A stretch of 64,000 nucleotides of DNA from Tubiluchus corallicola. Its lineage: Eukaryota; Priapulida; Priapulimorpha; Priapulimorphida; Tubiluchidae. The position numbers were made by a program, and so were the translations under genes. The stretch spans positions 496,001-560,000 of the forward strand of contig JAQGDQ010000001.1 of NCBI GenBank assembly GCA_030141605.1. The letters run 5' to 3'. Shown here in pieces: positions 1 through 13,105 of this stretch (position 1 is its first letter; each line of letters starts with the position of its first letter). The notes under the pieces were generated by a model. That model made no database searches, was not told the origin of the DNA, and saw only the letters and a list, made by a program, of their open reading frames with translations.

Positions 1-113
1 TAACACCAACATTTCATACAGTTAACTAGTAATATCAATATACCTGATGACCACACAGTTAAAAACGGTCCGTTGCCATTCAACTCTATAGACCAAGGCA
101 ACAAACGTAAGTA

Positions 114-121
114 CACAGTGG
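114..121. repeat. Target-site duplication, left copy
   Basis: CACAGTGG lies directly before the CAG end of the hAT-type element and is repeated exactly at 660-667. Confidence 0.8.
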
Positions 122-659
<538 letters not shown>

Positions 660-667
660 CACAGTGG
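660..667. repeat. Target-site duplication, right copy
   Basis: CACAGTGG directly follows the right inverted end of the hAT-type element and matches 114-121 base for base. Confidence 0.8.
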
Positions 668-789
668 GATTTGTTGGATTAACCAGTTGCAATGGTACAG
701 AACGTTTCCGGAATCACAAACTAAATGTCAGATAATAAAGCTACGGAGATGAATGATAAATATAAGATTTTGAACTGCTTACGAAATTA

Positions 790-1460
790 ACATATCGATA
801 TTTTGATACAAGCATATTTCTAGAGGCTTGGAAATTGGCCCGAGTCACTCCAGTTCATAAATCTGGAGATACGTAATTATTGGCCAATTTCAGTGTTACC
901 ATTGTTAGCAAAGTAGTGAAAAGCTAGTTCCAAATAAACTGCTGAGTTACATAGATAGCTATAAACTAATTTGCAAAGATCAGTGAGGTTCAGCCGTGAA
1001 GCAGCTTTTACTGCAATTTTGATGGGCCCTTAATAATACTGATTCCAGATGTTACACAGGTATTATATATACTTATGTTAAAAAGCTTTGGATGTGTTAG
1101 GTTATAGCATCCTTCTTGGCTAGCTGCAATTGTGTAGAATTACAACTACAGGCCTTGAACTATGGTTCCACTCATATTTAAAGAACCACGTTTGTAAATC
1201 GTTAGATTCGTGAGACCGTTATCTGGTGCTAAAACCATAAAATCTAGAGTACCGCAAGGTTCCATCGTTTGACCTAAATTATTTTTACTGCACATAAATG
1301 ACCATCCCCCAAAAATAATACATTGTTACCGAGAAATGTACATAGATGACAGCGCCTTGTATGCAGGTGACTGCAATTTAAATCAAGTTCAAAGAACCTT
1401 CAAAGTGATCCCAAAACGCAATCAAATTGCGAGAAAAAGTCAGAAGTTGGAAAAAGATAC
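790..1460 (+). mobile_element. Decayed non-LTR retrotransposon reverse transcriptase fragment
   Basis: Broken frames on the plus strand carry reverse-transcriptase signatures in the right order. WKLARVTPVHKSGD (about 830-873) is the usual lead-in to the RT fingers of CR1/Jockey-like elements. A frame near 1235-1290 reads RVPQGSIV followed by a stop and PKLFLLHINDH, matching the PQGS..GP..F..YINDL block. A frame near 1335-1368 reads YIDDSALYAG, the catalytic YADD box with Ala replaced by Ile. Several stops and frame changes separate the blocks, so it is a dead copy. A hAT-type element lies just upstream. Confidence 0.65.
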
Positions 1461-4400
1461 GTTTGTGGCCATCTTGGCAGCCATCTTAGATTTCTCAATG
1501 AAACAGTGTTAAAAAGGAAATTTTACTTAGTGGGATTGACCATTAAAACCTACATCTGGGCCTATCTGCAGTAGAAAGTTCGATAAAGCTAATATGCAGG
1601 AATGGCGGTGTTTGCGACCGGCTTGGCAGCTACCTTCTTGAAATCCGATATAGAGTGATACTATTGGAGGCTAAAAGTATTAAATATGGATTCCTGCAGA
1701 TATGATTTTCAATTGGGCGTATAGTAATAACAGATCATCAATAACAATAATAATAAAGCCGTACAATTGACTTGGTTTTAATAGAACCTGAAGCAAATAA
1801 AAAACATGTTTCTTTCAAAAGGCAACTTCTACCATTTTCAAAAAGCGTTTTTAATAGTCTACACTCTCACACTGAGCAAAGTTCATTATGAATGCCACTG
1901 TAAGGACTTCTGCTGGGTTCGTTACTCAGTTAAAAAATCCCTACAGAAGTGTGAAGTTGGAGCTGTGGCAAGTTGATTATCAAATAGATAGTTATCAATA
2001 ATAAAATAATGCCGAGAATTAGACGGACGTGTGATTTTGAACGCTTTTTCTTGTAACTCAACGTGACAGTTCAATTGAAACACAAAATTGGATATAACGT
2101 TACTACTTCTGAATTCCGCAGAGAAACAGCGTTAGGAGAGGCGGAAAATCGAACATTAAATAGATCATAAATTTGTGAACAATTTTCTACATAGTCTACA
2201 CAATGCATATTCAAAACCATTAAATTGTACATTTTAATGAAAAAAAACGATGTGGAACAGATCTTGGTATTAGTAAGATTTTAGTGTAAAAATGTATGTT
2301 TGTACTTTGTACTCAGGCAGGCAAACAATCATTTTGTCATGCAGTTGAAGGAAATTTTGCGATTTCGATGAAAACCCTTTGGACTTTTTTTCGTTGGTCA
2401 TGGATATAAGACACTTAAGCATAACAAGCAAAGAGTCTGAAAAAGCATTACAGATGAGTGCAGAGATCTTTGTGACCGATCTTCACGAAACCCAGCGATT
2501 TAACACCTTTAAATTGATTTGATTTTTGCTTGTTCCATATTCTTTCTTTTGCTTTTGCGAAACACGAACTGTCGTACTCATCAAAAAAGCAAGGAAAGAT
2601 TCTTTGAGTACTAAGCACCCTGTTAGGTATTTCTAAATTAAAGTGTTGCGGCTCCTGCATTCTAATTAAATTAAGAAATGATTTAACGATTTAATGACTC
2701 AATAACTGTTTTGGTATGTTTTGAGTCTTATGGTGTCTGAAACCATTGACGATTGTGGTATTAAAGAATTTGAAAAAATCCTCTAGTATCACAAAAAGTG
2801 ATTACCGTTGGATGCCTGTGAACTTGTCTGGTTAGTTGTTTGTTTGTTTGTTTGCTTGCTTGTTTGCTCGTTTCTGTGTATTTATTCGTCTGCCTCTGTT
2901 TCTACATTAAGATGTTCATTCGACATATACCGAAGCGTGAATCGAGGGTCAGTCTACTTTTTCAAATCGTTTTGTTTTTATTTGATTATTCGTTTCTGTA
3001 CCATATTTATTTGTTTGTATATTTGCTTGCTTACATATTTATTAATCTGTCTACCTGTTTGCCTAAATGCTTGTCTATGTAAACGTCTTCTTACCTAACC
3101 TATATCTAACCACGTCTTTTTCTCTTTAATTCACTATTGTTTTTAGTAAATAGAAAGCACGCATCGAGAAATTACGTAGGAAGATTAAACGTTGTGACGA
3201 TAAATTGGCCTATTCTAATCTTGGTGTAATCAATTCTGCAGTTTTTCACTTGTATAAAGACTGTGCAAATGAGCTGGTAATAATCTACGAAAAGGGGCTT
3301 TTTGATAAATTTGCTCGGATGTAAATATATGGTAACTATATAGCTACTGTAATAATTTTTGATGCTATAATCCCTCTAATCATGTGTCATAACCATTATT
3401 CTACTGCTGATTTTCGGTTTATGTGACGACTTATTTTTTCTGAGTGTCGCTTATATTTTTTACTAATGGATCAGCCATATTTTAATCTGCCTAGATGTAG
3501 CTCTACCGTGGTGTCTATGGACAATATAGGGCAAATGGGCTTAATTACAAACTGCGCATAATCAAGAAAGGAAAAATTATTTCTGTGCTAGGAGCGCTTC
3601 TGAAGCAGCCTAATTTAACCCTCCAATGATCCCCAAAAGACACGTTAGAACCCATTTAATCTTCCTGGCAGTATGTCCACCATAAGGGACATATTATTAA
3701 AAATAAGTTACGGTATCATCTATTACGGCGCATACAACTACTTTACTCCATTATACCTTACCTCCAGAATGCTTTAATTTCGCTAGAAAAGGTGAATGGG
3801 GAAACTCCACTGCTTTTTATATACATTTTACCTAAAATTAGATAGCATAAAAACATCAAGACGAAAGAAATATTTTATTCATCCCTTTAATGTGGCTATC
3901 CACACAATAGACTGTAGGGCATAGAATTGCGTTGTCAGTGTGTGGTTTTGTCGAAATATTAACCCGCGGCTTCGCCAATAGAAGGCCTGCACATTCCCTT
4001 AATTGTTTACAAGCTCCTCTTCTATTGTCAATTATTTATGGCTTCCTGGTTTACTTGTGCGGTTTTGTTTTCAAGCTACTTCAAGTATCGTCAACGATGC
4101 GGCCACTTTTAATGAGTAACGCAAATGTTCCTGACAGGTAAGCGATACAGCGCCTAGGGCAGATCCAAAATTTTTAAGTGTGCTCTAAAAACCTTACGAA
4201 CAAGAAACAGCTCATTTAAAAACCAAATGCCGGTCTGCGAGATGCGCTTACTGTCTGAAAAAATCCTGGTAATGTAAGTTTTAAATGCATTCAATTATTG
4301 GTAACAGGACTATTGAAAAAGTTATACAAATAATTCGGCGTTTTCTTCTTAAAGTTGATTCACTTCTTTTAAGTTTCAGGGCCACGAAGTTGTTAACCAA

Positions 4401-4678
4401 AAAAAAACTCTCAGTTACTTAAATGCTGTCGGTAAAGATTATTTTGATGACAATTATTGGATTTGGAAAGAAAACATATTATCAAGTGCAAGAACAAAAC
4501 GTTAGCAGAGTTCATGTCTCAAACAAAACATTTAATGAAACGGTTTAAATCAACGGCAACTGTAAGATTAATTTTTATTTTGGAGAACACTCTTAGGACT
4601 ACCTATTAAAAATTACTTGACAAACATTAAAATTAAATAAAAAACAACTTTACAACTTGTACTTTATTATATTTATTA
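1461..4678. other. Intergenic, no gene seen
   Basis: AT-rich sequence with no frame that has convincing coding character on either strand. It contains a short (TTTG)n-like tract at about 2838-2870 that creates Cys/Val/Leu-rich frames. The frame at 3932-4141 has no recognisable domain. Confidence 0.6.
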
Positions 4679-4709
4679 TGTGTGTGTGTGTGTGTGTGTG
4701 CGTGCGTGC

Positions 4710-4783
<74 letters not shown>

Positions 4784-4813
4784 CTGTGTACATATATATA
4801 TATATATATATAT
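4679..4813. repeat. (TG)n/(CGTG)n plus (AT)n compound microsatellite
   Basis: TG repeats run from 4679 to 4781 with a CGTG-interrupted block near 4700-4715. A short AT tract follows at 4792-4813. The His-Thr and Cys-Val frames here are repeat artefacts. Confidence 0.97.
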
Positions 4814-6258
4814 TGATGAGCAAACATAATGAGCAATTTAAGCAGACATTTTGACTGGCAAAGATTTTGTTTTCAGGTGTCGGATATATTCCAGGAAAAA
4901 AATCTTGCAAATTTAATAAATAGTGGATGCATACGATGTATTTTAATATTGGAGATCATCAGTAGTTAACTACATATACCTAATTTGAGTAATTATCATA
5001 AGCTGTGTTCTGTCATAAGGGCTGCATGCACAGTAATTGCATACTCTAAATTTGTAATTAATTATTTCAATGCTAGAGAACAAGATAAGGGGTAATCTTG
5101 ACACAAATGTTTACATTATCTCTTCTAAAACACATAGGTGTCAACTATTTACTGCCCGGTTACACCAGATTGTCCTAATTATTACAGTAACGCGTTTTAA
5201 ATCTTTAAAATTAAACGTGATTCAATATGCAAGTTGCACTTTACAACACTCGGACTCTCTGCAGGAGGATTCAATACCTATCATTAATTATGTGTTGTAC
5301 GTTTTTTTTATTATCGCTGCTAACGGGTTAATGGATGTAATTCACTTTCTATAGAAAGCTTTTAAAGGAGAAATTCACAGTAACACCTGGAACAGCTGAT
5401 CATTGTAGGATTTTATAGTTTCACAGTTTTAGGCACTGGGGAAAATTAACAGGACAGGTCGTTCTTCTTACAATAAATAAGCAAGGAGTATTAACATATT
5501 CACATTGATGTCATCATTAAGTTCACGCAAAAAAGGTTTGCTCACAGAGTTATACACCGGAATCAGGACGCGTAGCTTAAGTATTGGAATTGATTCAGCA
5601 ATGAACATACTTGTTATGCATGTTTTCAACTCATATCAGGGACAGGAGTGAGTTCACAGTGGTATCTATAGCCATGTTTATTTCAATCATTTCACACTTC
5701 AGTCAGTTGAAAAAATATGATTTTTGTAATATGAGATTCCTGGTTCACAACACTGTAAACTATTGGTGAGAGTCACGGTATCCAATGAAACGATAGTGAT
5801 GAGCTGAAAGTTGAAAGTAATCGATACGAATTTTTAGGGATGGCTTTCGTGATTGTCTTGAAATTTCACACAGTGATTTGAAAAGGCTTTACATATTGAA
5901 AACATTTTTAACGTAACAGCAGAAACTAAACGAAACTAATAACGAGGACGATCAATTACTTTCTTTTCTTATCGTGTACATAAATGCCGACATTGAGAAT
6001 ATGTATTATAAGAGATAAGAGCATAGCCTTGACAAGGCTAAGGACTAGCTGCCATTTGCCCCACGTAATTCAAAGATGATGGTTTGCTTTATTTTTGAAC
6101 ATTAAATGTACATTAAATAGCAGTACTGCAAAGAAGTAACGGAAGAGATTTTAATTTTGTTAAAACTGAAAATGCATGTTGTACATGTATCAATAAAAAT
6201 CCTGAAAACTGTTTTTGTAACTTTTAATTAAATTTCACTACTATGTAGTGAAATTGTG

Positions 6259-6259
<1 letters not shown>
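4814..6259. other. Intergenic, no gene seen
   Basis: AT-rich, no supported exon, RNA gene or repeat family that I could identify. Confidence 0.5.
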
Positions 6260-6295
<36 letters not shown>

Positions 6296-6381
6296 AATAA
6301 TTATATATAAATCAATATATATATTATATGTTATATAATATATTATATAACACATATTATATTACTTTACATATACGATTT

Positions 6382-6418
<37 letters not shown>

Positions 6419-6420
6419 TA
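6260..6420. repeat. (TA)n tracts
   Basis: Two TA-repeat runs, about 6260-6292 and 6386-6420, are separated by further AT-only sequence. Confidence 0.95.
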
Positions 6421-6498
6421 ATTTTCTTAAAAATTGTCAAAAGTACCATTGAGCTTAAAGTAACATTCAATGATGATAAACAGAGCATTCAATGTTCT

Positions 6499-6504
6499 AA
6501 TAAC

Positions 6505-6554
<50 letters not shown>

Positions 6555-6588
6555 TAGTTGTAGTAGTAGTAGTAGTAGTAGTAGTAGC
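6499..6588. repeat. (AAT)n then (AGT)n trinucleotide repeat
   Basis: AAT units at about 6499-6553 pass directly into GTA/AGT units at about 6558-6588. The poly-Asn/poly-Ser frame over it is an artefact. It lies about 110 bp beyond the stop of the GPCR gene, just past its likely poly(A) signal. Confidence 0.95.
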
Positions 6589-6668
6589 AGTAATAATAGA
6601 TTCACTTTTACAAAATATAGATATAGTGACTGACTGACTCTGTAGTGAAAAACCGATTTAGTTATTTT

Positions 6669-6674
6669 TTTATT
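6669..6674 (-). terminator. Poly(A) signal for the GPCR gene
   Basis: AATAAA on the minus strand, 26 bp past the end of the GPCR stop codon. This implies a very short 3' UTR if used. Confidence 0.5.
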
Positions 6675-6699
6675 ATTATAAATCGTTAATGATCACTTA

Positions 6700-7926
6700 T
6701 CACAAAGCGTGTGTGGCGTTTTGGCCGCTAGAAGGTTCACGTCTGTAATGGACGCAAGTTGCCCTCTGCAGACCTCCCGAGGACAGAAACCCGTTAGGAT
6801 GCGAAGCGGAATAGCTCTTATGAGACGATCGTTTGCAGCGGCACCTACCGTGCATTTTTCCAATAGCGTCTTGCAGCTCTTTAATTCGCGATGCATACAG
6901 GATAGCATCCAGCAGAGATTTAAACACAATTAACGAATTCACTATTGTCCCAGTTATAATTCGGGTCAACTCATCTATGCTACCAAGAGGCATAACGCAT
7001 TCATCACAAGTAAGAACGAAGTAAATGACAGCTGGCATCCATCCTATAATGTAAGAGCTGAGGAAGAGTAAAGTTGTTACTATAGCTTTCAATCTAGTCC
7101 GATAATGTATTGATCGATGGTATTGTGTCAGTTCATAAGCAGGGCTATTTATTATATAAACTATGTGTACGTAAATAAAAAGCATCAGCGCTAACGGTAT
7201 AAAGAACATAACACTTATGTACAAACGAAAAGGACGGTGTTGCAAAAAGGTCAGTCCACTGCAACCCTGAGATTGGTACCCCTGAAATGGTACCAGCGTG
7301 AAAAATAGTAGAGTCATTACCAACGGAACTATCCATGTCGCTGATATACATGTCCACACGTGGCTTTTAGTCATTATTGAAGCGTAGTGCAGTGGCTTCA
7401 GAATGCCAATATAATGATTGATTCCCAAGCCTAATAAGTGCAGGACAGAAGTAATCATGCCGCCCAGTCGGAATCCTTCCAAAGTCAAGGCGATACACAT
7501 GTCAGGGGGAGAAATACCAAACTTAGCCGGAAGCAGGCTGTTCACAACAAGGCCTATGCCAATAACCAAGGCAGCGTATGCATCAGCTGCGGCTAAGGAA
7601 ATACTGAAGCAGAGAGTTGGAGATTGTAGTCTTTTTACCCAACGAGATGCGACGAGGATGTACACGTTAGCTGCAGCGGCGACGATGCACAGCGCCACCA
7701 TACAAGGAACTATGATACTGTAAAGTTGTCCTTTGTTGTAAGCAGGTAGGGTCGGACCTTCAGAGTTGATTTCCGTAGAGTAGTTATTGTTTACTGCGTG
7801 AGTCACATTGCCAGTGCAGTTGCTTTCACAGTTAATGCAGTTTAAGGGAATTTCATTCTGCTTATGACATATCGCAGAACAGTTGGTGACCACATCCATC
7901 AAAGGCCATATTTTATCTCCTGGCAT
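6700..7926 (-). CDS. Class A (rhodopsin-like) orphan G protein-coupled receptor, single exon
   Basis: 408 codons in one exon. The open frame extends ten codons further upstream without an ATG, so I chose the ATG at 7926 (MPGDK...), which has G at -3; an upstream exon cannot be excluded. The N-terminus (about residues 1-65) is Cys-rich with four glycosylation sequons (N15, N36, N40, N48). Seven hydrophobic segments follow. Family marks are visible: AANVYIL in TM1, SLAAAD in TM2, Cys at the start of TM3, GWMP in TM6. Two marks are unusual: the DRY box at the end of TM3 is NHY (GINHYIGILKPLHY), and the TM7 NPxxY box is LLDAILY. The tail has a Cys pair (CRC) suitable for palmitoylation. The KPLHY..IMT second loop resembles amine/adenosine/melanocortin-type receptors, but I cannot name an orthologue or a ligand. 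It should act at the plasma membrane. Confidence 0.92.
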   Translation of the reverse strand: MPGDKIWPLMDVVTNCSAICHKQNEIPLNCINCESNCTGNVTHAVNNNYSTEINSEGPTLPAYNKGQLYSIIVPCMVALCIVAAAANVYILVASRWVKRLQSPTLCFSISLAAADAYAALVIGIGLVVNSLLPAKFGISPPDMCIALTLEGFRLGGMITSVLHLLGLGINHYIGILKPLHYASIMTKSHVWTCISATWIVPLVMTLLFFTLVPFQGYQSQGCSGLTFLQHRPFRLYISVMFFIPLALMLFIYVHIVYIINSPAYELTQYHRSIHYRTRLKAIVTTLLFLSSYIIGWMPAVIYFVLTCDECVMPLGSIDELTRIITGTIVNSLIVFKSLLDAILYASRIKELQDAIGKMHGRCRCKRSSHKSYSASHPNGFLSSGGLQRATCVHYRREPSSGQNATHAL

Positions 7927-8560
7927 CGCATCTACCTGGACATATACCACATTCACTCCAGTTTTGTTACTTCACTCAAGTTTAATCAAACCTTTACCAG
8001 TTATAATGTGCCAGAATAATGTTTGCAGTTTGCACTGTATGCCGAAAATAAGTCTCCTAGCAAATTATGTCTTCATTGACTGTACACATTTCCTCAAATT
8101 GCTTAACTTTCAACATTCTGGAAGAAAAAATACTTCGTTAAAAGCCTGCAAAGTTTTCAACAAAATGGCAATTCGTAAAAGTATGAGCAAATGTGTTCTT
8201 CATATGGTGACCTGGGTAAATACTCAAATACCATACCGCCACAGTCTGCAGGATTACGTGTCAAACTGGCGGACAGATGCAGTGAAACAGAAATGAAACG
8301 CTTACAGGAAAGTCGGAAATTTTGCGCCAATAATCAGTTACGTGCATTAAGCAAAGGAGCACAACATGTTCTCAATAGCTATTGCCGCAATGTGAGCACA
8401 ATAGAAAAATAAAGCGCACCTCATGCAAACAGTCAATTTTTTGTGCAGTAATGTTATGAATTTATTTTAGAATGTTAAATCATTCATTAGGAAAATAAAA
8501 TTGAAATCAATTAATGAATAATTGGCATCTGAACGAAAATTATTCCGTTCAAGGAAAATG
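7927..8560. other. Upstream flank of the GPCR gene
   Basis: Presumed 5' UTR and promoter of the minus-strand receptor. I see no clear TATA box. The overlapping plus-strand frames have no family resemblance. Confidence 0.4.
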
Positions 8561-9289
8561 ACTCACCCAGCTTATATCTTGAATTTAATGTATGTATGAA
8601 AACATTTCGGACAACTGATTAATAATCGAAATTAAAGTAATAAGCAAAGTAAGATGTAACCACAGAATAAACTCTATGAAATTTAAGAGGCGGTTGGTCT
8701 ATATTGTTTCGGAATAGGATAAAGTTAAGAGGTAATTTGTAACTCATTACCATAGTCCACCGGCTACCTAGCTAATTAACAGGTGGTACCCCATTGTTCA
8801 TGACTAAAAATGCGGATGTCCAGAAGTCGATCGTGTAGGCACGAGGCAAGCTCCGAACCAATTTAGTAAACGTAGAGGACTGAAAGTAGGGCTGTGAAAT
8901 TTTGCAACAGTGACATTATGGGACCTTGTCCCACTGATAGTAAATGTACCAAGGCACTAGAAAGTCGAGATGTTTAGGTGGTCAGATTAATAGAGTACTA
9001 AAGAGTCAGAATGTTCTGATGACCAGGCACGGAGTGTCTTGCCACATGACCCGATGTTCAAAAGGACTGTGCACGGAGAATTAGGGGTTGTTGGTTCGAA
9101 TGCTGGTCGATGTCAAGAATGTGACGGGGTGGACTCTCAGATAGAAAACTCTGAAGGCAGGAGATCGTTTCTATTGCTCAGCGTAGAGTGAACATCTGCG
9201 TCGTTAGAATTCCAACCACTGAAGCTTAGGACGGTTCGAGATAGAAACAGGATTTAGCCAATTGAAGGAACTTGTAAGATTGGCCAGTC

Positions 9290-9560
9290 CCCGAGTTAAG
9301 TAACCTTATACATTACATAGTGTTGTTAAGTAATTTGTACTTAACTGTGGAAGATTGTATGTACTGATTAAATTAACAGTTGTCTCGGAATTGTAGAATA
9401 TTATATTGAATTGTATAGCGACACTGCAGTCGTGTAATTTGGATTACTGATTGTAAATGTAACACGCGTAGATTTATTTGAATATTGTTATTGTCAAACT
9501 GTATAACTATAAATTTGTCTAATCAATAAACCTGTATATCGTTATCAATAGCGTGTTCAC
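9290..9560 (+). repeat. Possible LTR-like or transcript 3'-end segment
   Basis: A 270-bp AT-rich stretch begins TGTTAAGTAATT and ends near an AATAAACCTGTATA signal (about 9525-9538), as in many LTRs. No matching second copy, primer-binding site or gag/pol frame was found, so this is only a suggestion. Confidence 0.2.
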
Positions 9561-12500
9561 TTTGATTTGTGCGATCTAGTATTACTCAGAAACCTTGCAT
9601 ACTCGTAGAGATACTATCTGTCACTCGAATCTATCATAAATCATATTCATATTGAAGCAGCTTATTGCGGAGCCCAGCTAGTAAGCTTGGGAGATACAGA
9701 TTACTTCACAACGCGTATTTCGTGGTCTGAGGTCGCTCTGGTATTCATCATAGCCATTCCGACCCAGCCGAAGCTCCCGTAGTCGGGCAATTAATTAATT
9801 AACATTAATTGTCTAATTAGCGATCGTACTAACATTTCATTTGTTGAGGTAACAGTAATTAAAGGAAAAATGTGCTTCAGCGGTTCGTAAATTCGGGATG
9901 TATAAAACATCAGTACGTCAGGTGTGAATGAGACGCGGTGACATCTTTTTGTTATCACAAAATTATTAAAAGAAAAGGTGGGCATAGACAGCTTGGCATA
10001 TGCAATCAATGTAGTAAACAATCTGCGTTCTTCGAATTACACTACCACTCATGCGCACACATCGAACGAAAAAGTGTGTATCTGATCGTTTCGCGAATTT
10101 TATCATTACGCAATGCACATGCGGTCCCTTATCTCGGGTGACATCGGGCGTGTCTCTTACCTGTGGCCTCATTTGTTAATATTTGTTAATATCTGTAGAA
10201 TTACTTAGATTGAAAGGTTGGATTGGCTGAATGCTTAATAAACCATATTACACATGCAACTTGTGTAATTTTACTATATCTTTCTGTTGTCTGTATCTGT
10301 ACTTCAAGAACTCTTTAACTAGTACATTAGAAACAGCTTCTTTCACAAACAAAACAAGCCGGTTTGAATTTGCGCAGTAAATGCACAGAAAGTAAGACCT
10401 TTTTCATTTTGAAAATAAGCACATACTGCCGGTAGCGCAAAGGTGCCGGTCTTATTTTTTCTTACCGATCCTTTTTTCCTTCTCATTCTTCTTGTTTTTT
10501 GGTTTTGGCTCGTTTTTTATTTCTCTTTCTCGTATATGGTCATGTATATATTTATCCTTTTTATTCGTCTACTCGTTGTTTAATCTTCTTTACATGACTT
10601 CGATTAAAGACGAGGCGTTTAAATATTACACGTCTTGACTGACTACAAACAACTGCACGTAGCCTGACTGTTGGTGGAATATAGACACTAAAATACTACA
10701 TTTTCAAAAATTAACACATTTGAAGCTATATTAAGGCAAAATTAATAATAGAGTTGATAGTTTAATATTTCTTTCTTAGTTTTTAAATCGATAAACTGTC
10801 AGCTTGCTTGGAGCCATTAGTGTACAGAAAATAAAGGGCTGTGGAGGACTGTAGATTATACTGAAGCACTTAATAATTTTGATATTGAGAGCTATTCAGC
10901 TGATAACTCCATTAATTTACTACCAAATTACCGATTTATAAATTTATTCACAACACTATGGTTTCTTTCATCACAACATTCTTGATACACGGTTGCATAA
11001 CAATCTGTACAATGATTTTCACCAACAAATTTCCACTAATCTCCCATCAAAATTGCTATACTGCTGTTAGCAATATTCTTGGCCACCGTGTGTAACGAAT
11101 TACCAGCGGTTGTTTTGTATAATTAACATGAATCGATATTTCTAATGGGCGTAGACTTCCAAATGATCATACATGAAAGCTAAATTTAATGTTATCAGTT
11201 GTTTACAAAGGCGAGGATACATGCGTTTGTGCGAATATGCTCGCAAATTAGCAAATTTAGTTTCTGCCAGTTTCTCGATTTCCTAGTTCAGCGTTACATA
11301 TTTCTTCAAATTGTAGATAAACATCAAATAATAAATAATATCAAAAAATAAACAATGGACGAATAAGTGAACGAACGAAAGAACGAATGAATGAATAAAT
11401 GAATGAAGGAACGAATGAGTGGATGGATGGATGAATATCAAAAACAAGTAAAACTGTCAGCTTTTAAGACAAAGCCGCTAAAATAGCCGACTTCATGATA
11501 TATTCTATATTCAAGATTATCATGATGCTCAAACCGGCATGGGCGCGTAATGCGACTCAGGAAATCCAATATAATAATTATTATACAAATAAGATTAATG
11601 TAATATTCACACAGAACTGCTGATATAGTACACGGAAGCAGAGAAAGTGAATACTAAACAAGAATAATATTAATGATTAATGTCTGTTGCAGTAGTGCTG
11701 TTACAGTGGGTCATCACAAGAATGAAGCTGCTGCACAATTTTTTACACTGTGTTTCCCGTTTGATATTTTTAATCACTGAAACTTCGTTTTTGGAGTTGT
11801 CTAGGTTGCCATAATTTTTGCTGATAAACTTTGCTGACCATTGGATTTATGACACACATCTGGCTTAATTTTGCCTAATTAAAATTAAGTACTGCAGTAT
11901 TGTACGTAATTTGAATGGACTATCTATTTACATCATATTTATTCTGGTGTATCTCGTTTGCAGACCGATTCCGGACACGGCCTAGTATAGCATGTTCTAT
12001 GGATAAGCGACGGATAGTGGGGACTATAGACCTCCGCTGATAATTTGGCTGGTAGGTTATATAATGATGGTTGCTTATGGCATCCGATGAAATCTAGATG
12101 GAAATGTACAAGTAACTCATATGTGAGCTGTCCCTTAGCAGTCATGATCAAAGCTACTAACTGCCTCAGACGTGCCTTTATTGTCTTTGAACATTGATTA
12201 AGTAGAGAGCTTACTTGTGAGACCGCAAGCTATCCCTATGGATCATAGTGACCTATGATCTAAACCGTTTATCTGCGTAACGACAACTTCTCTGAGAATA
12301 ATGGCCTCACATGGCACACACGATAACACGCACTAATTTGCGAATGTGTGTGTAGTAGCTCATATAGCGGTTACTTCCATTACGCGTGGTTATCTACCAG
12401 TGTCGGTAATTTACAAAGGTACTTTGAGACACCTATCGTTAGTTATTGTTAAGCGGGAATCGAAATCTAATTAGAAATAAGGACACTAACAATGTAATAG

Positions 12501-12884
12501 CGACGTATAATTGTGTACTTATAGGTAGAAACTTATAGATACCTGTCGACTGACCTAGAAGCCAATCTCAACTAATTAAAATCTACAAACTTACAAAGTT
12601 GATCCATTCTGGCTTTCGCTTGTCGGTTTTGATTGACTGATGATGTTGCTTTTCCTAAACCTTGTGCGAAAAAGTAAACTATTTCTATCGTGATCTAAAA
12701 TTAAAGGTTTTGCAAACAACAGTTATAGAATTAGATCTTGAAGAACATCAGCTTTTCTTTGAAGGCCATAATTTTATTTCATTGAATTCGCATTGCTTGA
12801 TTACTTAGGAATTGTATTTCATAATAAAATCGGCATTTGTAACTTTTCGATTATTGACCCGTGCTTCAAAGGTCAACCATTTTT
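9561..12884. other. Intergenic, no gene seen
   Basis: AT-rich with several frames under 80 codons that lack domains. It includes a (GAAY)n-like tract at about 11358-11436. Near 12240-12260 a short perfect hairpin has arms GATCATAG/CTATGATC around TGAC. Confidence 0.5.
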
Positions 12885-13105
12885 CTGTTGGACTAATACC
12901 ATTCAATTCGCCTTATAGAGATCTTTTATTTGATATATTACAAGCTAGTTTCGCCCGACGCTAGACCCGACCCCTGGCGACCCGTCTCGTTGTAACCTAT
13001 ACCGTTCGATTCGTCTCATCAAGACCTTTAGTTTAATGTGCTACAAGTTACTGTACTTGACACTAGAAGAATTTTGTTCCATACCCCTAAATTTCTGTTT
13101 TAGCC
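12885..13105. repeat. Dispersed repeat, two tandem diverged units
   Basis: The motif AGAYCTTTYRTTTRATRTRYTACAA occurs at about 12914-12945 and again at about 13020-13050, roughly 103 bp apart. A third related unit lies at 15670-15790 and a fragment at 18475-18495. Units share flanking words such as GACACTAGAAG/GACACTGGAAG. The family is not known to me. Confidence 0.5.

Noticed and set aside
4633-4910. His-Thr and Cys-Val repeat frames
   Set aside because: Translations of the (TG)n microsatellite.
6328-6633. Poly-Asn/poly-Ser protein
   Set aside because: Translation of the AAT and AGT trinucleotide repeats; there is no coding sequence around it.
7927-7956. GPCR start ten codons further upstream
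   Set aside because: That codon is GTG, not ATG. The first in-frame ATG is at 7926.
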